A stretch of 7,097 bases of DNA from Comamonadaceae bacterium (GTDB lineage Bacteria; Pseudomonadota; Gammaproteobacteria; Burkholderiales; Burkholderiaceae): NCBI GenBank assembly GCA_947377705.1, contig CANCGU010000136.1:1-7097 (forward strand). Direction: 5' to 3'. Every line of letters starts with the position of its first letter. Position 1 is the first letter of the stretch. The notes beneath the pieces were generated by a model, which was not told the origin of the DNA, did not search any database, and saw only the letters and a program-made list of their open reading frames with translations. Of the stretch, positions 1 through 7,097 are shown piece by piece. The position numbers and the translations under genes were made by a program.

Positions 1-339
1 GAAACACCAGAGGACTTGACCGATGCCACGCTGCTGCGCAGCCCCCTGGAGCCTTGGCGCACATGGTTTGCCGCGCACGACCTCGACTGGCCAGAGCCCA
101 CGGACGGCTCTAGCTTTAACGACATTGGCTTGATGTGCGACGCCGCAGCGCAAGGCCTAGGCATCGGCTTGGTGCGTTTGAAGTTAGGCGCACCATGGCT
201 GGAAAACGGCACACTGGTGCGCATCTTCCCGCGCCAAGTGCCCAGCCCACATGGGCATTACCTGTGTTGGCGCACCGGGGCGATGGACCGCTGGGAATGC
301 GCGGCTTTTGCGGATTGGTTGAAGAAGGCTGTTGCTTAA
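1..339 (+). CDS. LysR-type transcriptional regulator, GcvA-like, C-terminal part (5' end outside window)
   Basis: The reading frame is open from the first base and ends with TAA at 337-339, so only the last 112 residues of a protein of about 300 are visible. The visible part resembles the second half of the LysR effector-binding domain. It has a PLEPWRTWFAAHDLDWPEP stretch, then FNDIGLMCDAAAQGLGIGLVR, then a LENGTLVRIFP stretch and a closing WLKKA helix. This order is typical of the GcvA/AmpR-like group. The DNA-binding helix-turn-helix lies outside the window. Such proteins are cytoplasmic regulators that bind a small ligand. The ligand and targets cannot be read here. The next gene, a glycolate-oxidase-type subunit on the same strand 222 bases on, is a possible target, although LysR regulators more often control a divergent neighbour. 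A TTG at 16 is only an internal codon. Family assignment is solid, subfamily moderate. Confidence 0.88.
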   Translation, partial: ETPEDLTDATLLRSPLEPWRTWFAAHDLDWPEPTDGSSFNDIGLMCDAAAQGLGIGLVRLKLGAPWLENGTLVRIFPRQVPSPHGHYLCWRTGAMDRWECAAFADWLKKAVA

Positions 340-351
340 ACCTTTGCTTTC

Positions 352-445
352 GCTGTGAATGCGAGGGGCCGGTACCGCCACACGGCTTACATCGCTTCGC
401 GACGAATGGCGCCGTATGACGGTACCGGCCCCTCCCATTCACAAC
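352..445. repeat. Long imperfect inverted repeat (hairpin) in the lysR-glcD gap
   Basis: Arms 352-386 and 411-445 are reverse complements at 31 of 35 positions, around a 24-base centre. Three of the four mismatches (353/444, 378/419, 381/416) are C opposite A, which become G-U pairs if the minus strand is transcribed. Only 362/435 is a true mismatch in that strand. Each arm contains the small palindrome CGGTACCG (370-377 and 420-427). The centre has its own small stem, TCGC (392-395) with GCGA (399-402). The element starts 12 bases after the lysR stop and ends 116 bases before the glcD start. Neither side has a T-run, so it is not a standard intrinsic terminator. No flanking target duplication is obvious. 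It could be a REP/MITE-type dispersed repeat, an mRNA-stabilising or blocking hairpin, or a protein-binding site. The structure is certain, the role unknown. Confidence 0.9.
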
Positions 446-561
446 ACACGAAGAAACATGACGGAATAACCTTCGCGAGCAAGGCAACGACAAAACCTTT
501 TCAAACCAAGCTGTAACTTTCTTCACACGCCAAACGCCAGTTTTGCCGTAAAGTGCCAAAC

Positions 562-2064
562 ATGAATGCACCACTCACCTCCGACCAGCAAAACACTTTT
601 GTGCGCGCAGAGCGCCAAGCGCAAGTCGTGCAAGCCCTGCTGCAAGTATTGCCACAACACGCCTTGCTCTACACCACCGAAGACACCGTGCCTTACGAGT
701 GCGACGGCCTCACCGCTTACCGCGCTCGCCCCATGTGCGTGGCCTTGCCTGAGACGGTAGAGCAGGTCCAGGCCGTGCTCAAGACCTGCTACGCGCTTGA
801 CGTGCCCGTGGTCGCACGCGGCGCAGGCACCGGCCTGTCGGGTGGTGCGATGCCTCACACCATGGGCGTGACGCTGTCGTTGGCCAAGTTCAACCAAATC
901 CTCAACATCGACCCAACGGCTCGAACTGCGGTGGTGCAGTGCGGCGTGCGCAACCTCGCCATCAGCGAAGCGGTGTCTAAGTTTGGTTTGTATTACGCGC
1001 CAGACCCATCCAGCCAAATCGCCTGCACCATCGGCGGCAACGTGGCCGAGAACTCGGGCGGTGTGCATTGCTTGAAATACGGCCTCACGGTGCACAACGT
1101 GCTCAAAGTGAAGGGCTTCACCATCGAGGGTGAACCCATTGAGTTTGGCAGCGAGGCACTTGACACACCGGGCCTCGACTTGTTGCCAGTTGTGGTGGGC
1201 AGCGAAGGCATGTTGGCCGTGACCACCGAGGTGACCGTCAAACTCGTGCCCAAGCCACAACTGGCGCGCTGCATCATGGCCAGCTTTGACGATGTGCGCA
1301 AAGCGGGCGACGCTGTGGCGGCTGTGATTGCCGCAGGCATCATCCCCGCTGGCTTAGAGATGATGGACGGCCCCATGACCGCCGCCGTAGAAGACTTTGT
1401 CCACGCCGACTACGACCTGAGCGCCGCCGCGATTTTGCTGTGCGAGAGCGACGGCACGCCCGAAGAGGTGGAAGAAGAAATCGGCCGCATGAGCGAGGTG
1501 CTGCGCGGTTGTGGCGCCACCGCCATCACCGTGAGCCGCGACGAAGCGCAACGCATGAAGTTTTGGAGCGGTCGCAAAAACGCGTTCCCCGCCTCGGGCC
1601 GCATCAGCCCCGATTACATGTGCATGGACAGCACCATCCCGCGCAAGCGCTTGGCCGACATCCTGCAAGCGATCTCCGAGATGGAAAAGAAATACCAGCT
1701 GCGCTGCTTGAACGTGTTTCATGCAGGCGATGGCAACTTGCACCCACTGATTTTGTTTGATGCAAACGACCCCGACCAAATGCACCGCTGCGAGCTGTTT
1801 GGTGCCGACATTTTGGAAACCAGTGTGGCCATGGGCGGCACGGTCACGGGCGAGCACGGCGTGGGCATCGAAAAGGTCAACAGCATGTGCGTGCAATTCA
1901 GCGCCGAAGAAAACGAACAAATGTTTGGCGTGAAGCGTGCCTTTGACAGCAAGGGTTTACTCAACCCCGGCAAGGTCATCCCCACCCTGCACCGCTGCGC
2001 CGAGTACGGCAAGATGTTGGTGCGTGCGGGGCAGATTAAGCATCCGGATTTGCCGCGTTTCTAA
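562..2064 (+). CDS. glcD: FAD-linked oxidase, glycolate oxidase subunit GlcD type
   Basis: A 500-residue protein of the GlcD / D-lactate dehydrogenase family (FAD-binding type 4 fold). GlcD is the flavin subunit that oxidises glycolate (or D-lactate and similar 2-hydroxyacids) and passes electrons through GlcE/GlcF towards quinone. The N-terminal FAD domain shows RGAGTGLSGG at residues 86-95 and IGGNVAENSGG at 157-167. The C-terminal domain carries HAGDGNLHP at 387-395 and GEHGVG at 430-435, the usual catalytic and metal-site motifs. Length is normal and no frame damage is seen. I chose ATG 562; an in-frame GTG at 553 would add three residues. Neither has a clear ribosome binding site, and I see no convincing sigma70 promoter in 446-561. 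There is no glcE or glcF downstream; instead the stop codon interlocks with that of the convergent yggS. Family is sure; glycolate versus D-lactate or another substrate is not. Confidence 0.92.
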   Translation: MNAPLTSDQQNTFVRAERQAQVVQALLQVLPQHALLYTTEDTVPYECDGLTAYRARPMCVALPETVEQVQAVLKTCYALDVPVVARGAGTGLSGGAMPHTMGVTLSLAKFNQILNIDPTARTAVVQCGVRNLAISEAVSKFGLYYAPDPSSQIACTIGGNVAENSGGVHCLKYGLTVHNVLKVKGFTIEGEPIEFGSEALDTPGLDLLPVVVGSEGMLAVTTEVTVKLVPKPQLARCIMASFDDVRKAGDAVAAVIAAGIIPAGLEMMDGPMTAAVEDFVHADYDLSAAAILLCESDGTPEEVEEEIGRMSEVLRGCGATAITVSRDEAQRMKFWSGRKNAFPASGRISPDYMCMDSTIPRKRLADILQAISEMEKKYQLRCLNVFHAGDGNLHPLILFDANDPDQMHRCELFGADILETSVAMGGTVTGEHGVGIEKVNSMCVQFSAEENEQMFGVKRAFDSKGLLNPGKVIPTLHRCAEYGKMLVRAGQIKHPDLPRF

Positions 2065-2777
2065 ACCACGTAAGTTCGCCCACCAAAGATCGCCGTCCCC
2101 ACCCGCACCATGGTGCTGCCCGCGTGGATGGCGGCTTCTAGGTCGCCGGTCATGCCCATCGACAAGGTGTCAAATTGCGGCAGGTTTAATGTGGCGTTCA
2201 CTTCGTCAAACAAAGCGCGCGCTTTGGCATGCAACGCCACTTGCGCCTCAAAGCCCGCCACGGGGTCGGGGATGGTCATCAGGCCGCGCAGCGCCAAACG
2301 GGGCAACTTGGCCACTTCAGTGGCCAGTGCCAGCACTTCGGCAGGCGCAATACCTGATTTAGTTTCACCACCATCGATGTTGACCTGCAAGCACACGTTC
2401 AGTGGCGCGAGGTGTGCAGGGCGTTGGTCGCTCAAACGCTGCGCGATTTTGAGGCGGTCCACCGTGTGGACCCAGTCGAAATGCTCGGCGACGAGTTTGG
2501 TTTTGTTGCTTTGGATTGGGCCAATGCAGTGCCATACCAAAGCGTGAGCGTCGCCCTGCAAAGCGGTAATTTTGTCTACCCCTTCTTGGATGTAGTTTTC
2601 ACCAAAATCGCGCTGACCACAGGCCGCCACTTGGCGCACATCCTCGGCACTGAAGGTTTTGGAAACCGCCAGCAGCTGCACCGCTTGGGCATGGCGGCCG
2701 CTCGCGGCACAGGCCGCTGCGATGCGGGTTTGCACAGCGCGGAGTTTGTCGTGTAGCAGGTGGTCTGGCGTCGTCAT
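2061..2777 (-). CDS. yggS: YggS/PROSC family pyridoxal-phosphate homeostasis protein
   Basis: A 238-residue single-domain protein with the fold-type III PLP barrel of the YggS/PLPBP family. These cytoplasmic proteins bind PLP without known enzymatic turnover and affect vitamin B6 and amino-acid balance. The PLP lysine is K39 in LLAVSKTF. Other family signatures follow in order: FGENYIQE, WHCIGPIQSNK, VNIDGGETKSG, LRGLMTIP, and near the C-terminus the phosphate-binding stretch LSMGMTGDLEAAI followed by RVGTAIFG. I chose the ATG at 2777, which gives the usual short N-terminus. An ATG at 2816 would add 13 atypical residues and run over the start of the divergent pilT. No strong ribosome binding site precedes it. 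The start lies 30 bases from that of pilT. Its TAG stop (complement of 2061-2063) shares bases with the TAA of glcD. Confidence 0.95.
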   Translation of the reverse strand: MTTPDHLLHDKLRAVQTRIAAACAASGRHAQAVQLLAVSKTFSAEDVRQVAACGQRDFGENYIQEGVDKITALQGDAHALVWHCIGPIQSNKTKLVAEHFDWVHTVDRLKIAQRLSDQRPAHLAPLNVCLQVNIDGGETKSGIAPAEVLALATEVAKLPRLALRGLMTIPDPVAGFEAQVALHAKARALFDEVNATLNLPQFDTLSMGMTGDLEAAIHAGSTMVRVGTAIFGGRTYVV

Positions 2778-2795
2778 CTTGGGTACCACTTTAAC

Positions 2796-2801
2796 AAGGA
2801 G
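2796..2801 (+). promoter_or_regulatory. Ribosome binding site fixing the pilT start
   Basis: AAGGAG lies six bases before the ATG at 2808. It decides the start: the frame stays open upstream to an ATG at 2760, but that would add 16 residues unlike any PilT N-terminus and would run into the yggS coding region. Confidence 0.85.
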
Positions 2802-2807
2802 AACGGC

Positions 2808-3827
2808 ATGCCCCACACCTTAGTGACTTTGAAGCAACTCCTTACCCACGCGGTGGCGCAACAGGCCTCTGATTTGCATTTGTCTGCGGGGCTTGTGCCG
2901 ATGATGCGTCAACACGGCGCCTTGGTGGCACTTCAAGCCCCGGCCACACCTGACGCAGCACTCGATCTGCCCGCACTACAAACCATGCTGGCTCAGCTCA
3001 TGGACGAAAACCAGTACGCAGCGTTCACCCAAGGCCATGAGGTGGATTTTGCGTTTGCCGTGCCCGAGCTCGGGCGTTTTCGGGCCAATGTCTTCATGCA
3101 ACAGCACGGCTGTGGTGCGGTGATGCGACATATCCCCAGCGGCACGCCCACACTGGCGGCTTTGCACACGCCACCAGCCATTCCTGAGTTGCTTACACGC
3201 GTGGGCTTGCTGCTGGTCACCGGGCCGACGGGTTCCGGCAAATCCACCACCTTGGCCGCGATGGTGCAACACCTGAACACACACACCCAACAACACATCG
3301 TGACCTTGGAGGACCCGATTGAGTTTGTGCAAATGAGCGGCCAATGCGTGATTACCCAACGCGAAATTGGCACGCACAGCCGAAGTTTTTCGCACGCGCT
3401 ACGCGCGGCCCTGCGCGAAGACCCCGATGTGATTTTGGTGGGTGAGCTGCGTGACTTGGAAACCATTCGCCTCGCCCTGACGGCCGCCGAAACAGGCCAC
3501 TTGGTGCTCGCGAGTCTGCACACACGCAACGCAGCAGCCACGGTAGACCGCATGGTGGACGTGTTTGACGGGCATGAAAAAGCCGTGGTGCGCACACAGC
3601 TCAGCGATGCGCTGGTCGGCGTTGTGTCGCAAACGCTCTGCCCCACGCCGACCGGCAGCCGTGTCGCGGTGTTTGAAACCTTGGTGGCCACGCCTGCCGT
3701 TCGCCATCTGATTCGTGAGGGCAAAACCGCGCAAATACAAAGCACGCAGCAAACCGGCGCGGCACACGGAATGCAAACCATGGAACAAGCCCTCCAAGAG
3801 GCCCGCCGCCTAGGTCTCATCACCTAG
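2808..3827 (+). CDS. pilT: PilT-type type IV pilus retraction ATPase
   Basis: A 339-residue hexameric secretion-type ATPase of the PilT group, which works at the inner-membrane base of type IV pili and powers pilus retraction (twitching, DNA uptake). The N-terminal domain has SDLHLSAG. The ATPase core has Walker A GPTGSGKST at 139-147, the Asp box LEDPIEF from 167, Walker B DVILVGE at 207-213 and the His box from H231 to H238. The C-terminal AVRHLIRE at 297-304 corresponds to the PilT hallmark AIRNLIRE. This argues for PilT over PilU. Oddities: the motif after SDLHLSAG reads MMRQHG rather than the usual xIRxDG, and the protein ends soon after the LGLI helix, roughly 15 residues short of Pseudomonas aeruginosa PilT as I recall it. 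It is divergent from yggS, as in Pseudomonas, but no pilU follows. It could be a paralogue of a main pilT elsewhere. Confidence 0.9.
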   Translation: MPHTLVTLKQLLTHAVAQQASDLHLSAGLVPMMRQHGALVALQAPATPDAALDLPALQTMLAQLMDENQYAAFTQGHEVDFAFAVPELGRFRANVFMQQHGCGAVMRHIPSGTPTLAALHTPPAIPELLTRVGLLLVTGPTGSGKSTTLAAMVQHLNTHTQQHIVTLEDPIEFVQMSGQCVITQREIGTHSRSFSHALRAALREDPDVILVGELRDLETIRLALTAAETGHLVLASLHTRNAAATVDRMVDVFDGHEKAVVRTQLSDALVGVVSQTLCPTPTGSRVAVFETLVATPAVRHLIREGKTAQIQSTQQTGAAHGMQTMEQALQEARRLGLIT

Positions 3828-3829
3828 GT
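3808..3829 (+). other. Small stem-loop over the pilT stop codon
   Basis: CCTAGGT (3809-3815) pairs perfectly with ACCTAGG (3822-3828) around a six-base loop, and a G-U pair adds an eighth step. The pilT stop TAG (3825-3827) lies in the right arm. The following bases are only mildly T-rich, so this is at best a weak terminator or an mRNA 3'-end structure. It may also be chance. Confidence 0.35.
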
Positions 3830-3846
3830 TGCTTGGGTGACACACA

Positions 3847-3862
3847 GGGTTTCATGAAGCCC
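3847..3862 (+). other. Second small stem-loop between pilT and the dehydrogenase gene
   Basis: GGGTTT (3847-3852) pairs with AAGCCC (3857-3862) around the loop CATG, with one G-U pair. No T-run follows. It sits in the 74-base gap after pilT and could help end pilT transcripts, but the stem is short. Confidence 0.3.
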
Positions 3863-3863
3863 C

Positions 3864-3869
3864 TATGAT
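3864..3869 (+). promoter_or_regulatory. Possible -10 element for the dehydrogenase gene
   Basis: TATGAT differs from the TATAAT consensus at one base and lies 32 bases before the chosen ATG at 3902. The nearest -35-like hexamer, GTGACA at 3837-3842, is 21 bases away, which is too far for a good sigma70 promoter. This is a weak candidate only. Confidence 0.25.
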
Positions 3870-3901
3870 TCAGTGCAACGCAACCCTTGATTGAACTCAC
3901 C

Positions 3902-4816
3902 ATGTCTAACATCAATGCCAAAACCTATGAACCCACCGCTTCTGCCCACGTTGCCTTCATTGGCATGGGCGTGATGGGCTACCCCATGGCGGGCCATCTG
4001 GCCACCGCAGGTCATTCGGTCACGGTCTACAACCGCTCACCCGCCAAGGCAGACGCTTGGGTGAAAGAGTTTGCAGGCAGCCCAGCCCCCAAGAGCGCCC
4101 CTACACCGCGCGAGGCGGCTAAAGGCGCCAGCATTGTGTTTTGTTGCGTTGGCAACGACGACGATTTGCGCTCGGTGGTGTTCGGCGCTGACGGCATGCT
4201 GGCGGGCATGGAACCCGGCACCGTGTTGGTCGACCACACCACCGCATCTGCGGACGTGGCCCGCGAAATTTACACCGCTGCGAAAAACCTTGGTGTTCAC
4301 TTCATCGACGCCCCTGTGTCAGGTGGCCAAGGCGGGGCACAAAACGGTTTGCTGACCGTCATGTGCGGCGGCGATGCGCCTGTGTTTGAAAGCGTCAAAC
4401 CTGTCGCCATGGCTTTCTCGCGGGCGTTCACCCTGATGGGCGAACCCGGCGCCGGTCAGCTGACCAAAATGGTGAACCAAATTTGTATCGCGGGCTTGGT
4501 GCAAGGTCTGAGCGAAGCCATTGCCTTTGGTCAAAAATCCGGCCTCGACATGAACCTTGTGCTAGATGTGATTGGCAAAGGTGCCGCTCAGAGCTGGCAA
4601 ATGGACAACCGTGGCAAAACCATGGTGGCCGACAAGTTTGATTTCGGATTTGCGGTGGACTGGATGCGCAAAGATTTAGGCCTCGTGTTTGACGAAGCCA
4701 AGCGCAATGGCGCACTGCTGCCTGTCACGCAAATGGTGGACCAGTTCTACGGTGACGTTCAAAAAATGGGCGGCAACCGCTGGGACACATCCAGCCTGAT
4801 CAAGCGACTGCGCTAA
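3902..4816 (+). CDS. NAD(P)-dependent beta-hydroxyacid dehydrogenase (3-hydroxyisobutyrate dehydrogenase / tartronate semialdehyde reductase superfamily)
   Basis: A 304-residue cytoplasmic enzyme of the beta-hydroxyacid dehydrogenase superfamily, which interconverts beta-hydroxyacids and their semialdehydes. The N-terminal Rossmann fold begins with IGMGVMGYPM at 20-29. The second strand ends YNRS (43-46), and an asparagine-arginine pair there often goes with NADP(H) preference (inference). The substrate loop DAPVSGG is at 136-142, and the conserved catalytic lysine is K189 in KMVNQ. The all-helical C-terminal half has KDLGL from K257 and ends in DTSSLIKRLR. I chose ATG 3902; a TTG at 3887 would add five residues, and neither has a good ribosome binding site. 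The gene follows pilT by 74 bases and ends five bases from the convergent lipoprotein gene. The substrate cannot be told from sequence: 3-hydroxyisobutyrate, tartronate semialdehyde, succinic semialdehyde and others are all possible. Confidence 0.9.
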   Translation: MSNINAKTYEPTASAHVAFIGMGVMGYPMAGHLATAGHSVTVYNRSPAKADAWVKEFAGSPAPKSAPTPREAAKGASIVFCCVGNDDDLRSVVFGADGMLAGMEPGTVLVDHTTASADVAREIYTAAKNLGVHFIDAPVSGGQGGAQNGLLTVMCGGDAPVFESVKPVAMAFSRAFTLMGEPGAGQLTKMVNQICIAGLVQGLSEAIAFGQKSGLDMNLVLDVIGKGAAQSWQMDNRGKTMVADKFDFGFAVDWMRKDLGLVFDEAKRNGALLPVTQMVDQFYGDVQKMGGNRWDTSSLIKRLR

Positions 4817-4821
4817 GCGCG

Positions 4822-6544
<1,723 letters not shown>

Positions 6545-6548
6545 AGCA

Positions 6549-6555
6549 CCTCCTT
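6549..6555 (-). promoter_or_regulatory. Ribosome binding site fixing the yraN GTG start
   Basis: The minus strand reads AAGGAGG here, four bases before the GTG at 6544 (complement of 6542-6544). It is the strongest Shine-Dalgarno sequence in the window and rejects the long upstream extension of the frame. It lies directly before, and antisense to, the start of rsmI on the plus strand. Confidence 0.8.
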
Positions 6556-6556
6556 G

Positions 6557-7097
6557 ATGAACGTCAACTTCGATTCCGCCTTGACTGCCGCACACGCTGC
6601 CGCAGCCGCCCAAAACCACCCCACAGGCACGCTGTATGTGGTGGCCACGCCCATTGGTAATTTGGCTGACATCAGCTTGCGTGCGTTGCATGTGCTGAGT
6701 CTTTGCGACACGTTGGCTTGTGAGGACACGCGCCACTCACAAACTTTGCTGCGCGCCTACGGTATCGACAAATCTGCCTCGCACTGGCTGGCGGTACACC
6801 AACACAACGAGGCCGAAGCGGCAGAAGAAGTAATTCGCCGCCTACAAGCTGGCCAGCGTGTGGCTTATGTGAGCGATGCGGGCACGCCCGCTGTGAGCGA
6901 CCCAGGCGCTCGCTTGGCATGGCAGGTGCAAAGCGCGGGGTTGCGCGTGATGCCACTACCCGGCGCGAGCAGCGTGACCGCGCTCCTTAGTGCCTGCGGC
7001 ACACCTGCACACGACTCTTCTGGATTTGTGTTTGTCGGCTTCTTGCCCTCCAAGGCCACCGAACGCGGGCATGCCGTTGAGATGCTGGGCCAAGAGG
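6557..7097 (+). CDS. rsmI: 16S rRNA (cytidine-1402 2'-O)-methyltransferase RsmI, N-terminal part (3' end outside window)
   Basis: The frame is open from ATG 6557 to the last base, giving 180 residues of a protein of about 286 in E. coli. RsmI uses S-adenosylmethionine to 2'-O-methylate C1402 of 16S rRNA in the ribosomal decoding centre. Tetrapyrrole-methylase-fold motifs appear in order: LYVVATPIGNLADI at 26-39, EDTRH at 56-60, YVSDAGTPAVSDPG at 104-117, PLPGASS at 133-139 and GFLPSK at 161-166. These match E. coli RsmI closely. The N-terminus before LYVV is about 11 residues longer than in E. coli and alanine-rich. No Shine-Dalgarno sequence precedes the ATG: the bases before it, CACCTCCTT, are the complement of the yraN ribosome binding site. 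A TTG at 6554 is an alternative start. Identity is very sure, the exact start less so. Confidence 0.95.
   Translation, partial: MNVNFDSALTAAHAAAAAQNHPTGTLYVVATPIGNLADISLRALHVLSLCDTLACEDTRHSQTLLRAYGIDKSASHWLAVHQHNEAEAAEEVIRRLQAGQRVAYVSDAGTPAVSDPGARLAWQVQSAGLRVMPLPGASSVTALLSACGTPAHDSSGFVFVGFLPSKATERGHAVEMLGQE

Noticed and set aside
135..419. A plus-strand open frame running from lysR into the hairpin
   Set aside because: It is out of frame with the LysR protein, arginine-rich, without motif or ribosome binding site, and ends inside the inverted repeat.
352..445. Integron attC site or intrinsic terminator as explanation for the inverted repeat
   Set aside because: No GTTRRRY-type core sites bound the repeat and no integrase is present; there is no T-run after either arm for a terminator.
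523..1260. A 245-codon open frame on the minus strand inside glcD
   Set aside because: It is antisense to a full-length gene with clear family motifs, is rich in histidine, valine and alanine, has no recognisable domain, and is the expected by-product of GC-rich codon use.
2993..3823. A 276-codon open frame on the minus strand inside pilT
   Set aside because: Composition is cysteine-, arginine- and serine-rich with no family signature, and it mirrors the pilT frame exactly; a shadow.
562..4816. A glycolate-to-glycerate gene cluster joining glcD and the beta-hydroxyacid dehydrogenase
   Set aside because: The two genes are separated by yggS and pilT, no glyoxylate carboligase or hydroxypyruvate isomerase is present, and the dehydrogenase substrate cannot be inferred.
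4810..4820. GCGC-TAA-GCGC mini-hairpin between the convergent dehydrogenase and lipoprotein genes as a bidirectional terminator
   Set aside because: Only four base pairs with a three-base loop and no T-runs; too small to support a terminator call.
6547..6556. CACCTCCTT as a possible 16S rRNA 3'-end fragment
   Set aside because: It is simply the reverse complement of the yraN Shine-Dalgarno sequence; no other rRNA sequence flanks it.
6545..6736. The 64-residue upstream extension of yraN
   Set aside because: It overlaps rsmI antisense, has no family similarity, and a strong ribosome binding site points to GTG 6544 instead.

Overview
The window is a GC-rich, tightly packed stretch of bacterial chromosome. 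Protein sequences and gene order point to a betaproteobacterium of the order Burkholderiales, most likely family Comamonadaceae (Limnohabitans/Rhodoferax type). That placement rests on recognised protein sequences, not on a marker-gene comparison. It holds nine protein genes, cut at both ends; there is no rRNA, tRNA, CRISPR array or recognisable insertion sequence.

Layout. (1) 1-339 (+) is the 3' end of a LysR-type regulator of the GcvA-like group. (2) 340-561 is the only sizeable intergenic gap. It is dominated by a long, nearly perfect inverted repeat (352-445) that no gene explains. (3) 562-2064 (+) is glcD, an FAD-linked glycolate/D-2-hydroxyacid oxidase subunit, with no glcE or glcF downstream. 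(4) 2061-2777 (-) is yggS, a PLP-homeostasis protein whose stop codon interlocks with that of glcD. (5) 2808-3827 (+) is a PilT-type retraction ATPase divergent from yggS, an arrangement also known from Pseudomonas, but here no pilU follows. (6) 3902-4816 (+) is a beta-hydroxyacid dehydrogenase (3-hydroxyisobutyrate dehydrogenase / tartronate semialdehyde reductase superfamily). (7) On the minus strand, yraN (6544-6143), a gmhA/diaA-type SIS isomerase (6101-5502) and a DolP-type two-BON-domain lipoprotein (5505-4822) form an apparent operon, the last two overlapping as ATGA. (8) 6557-7097 (+) is the start of rsmI, divergent from yraN and cut by the window end.

How it fits together. The right part reproduces the rsmI / (lpoA) yraN-diaA-dolP neighbourhood of Escherichia coli without lpoA. 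It joins 16S rRNA modification, an uncharacterised nuclease-like protein, a sugar-phosphate isomerase or DnaA-regulator homologue, and an outer-membrane integrity lipoprotein. The middle is the yggS-pilT pair. The left is a possible regulator-plus-oxidase unit for a short hydroxyacid.

Nearly everything is conserved housekeeping or accessory metabolism, and I see no new multi-gene system. The most unusual things are the long hairpin repeat after the lysR gene, the solitary and shortened pilT, the complete metal/catalytic residue set in the gene occupying the diaA position, and the extreme compaction of the gene boundaries.
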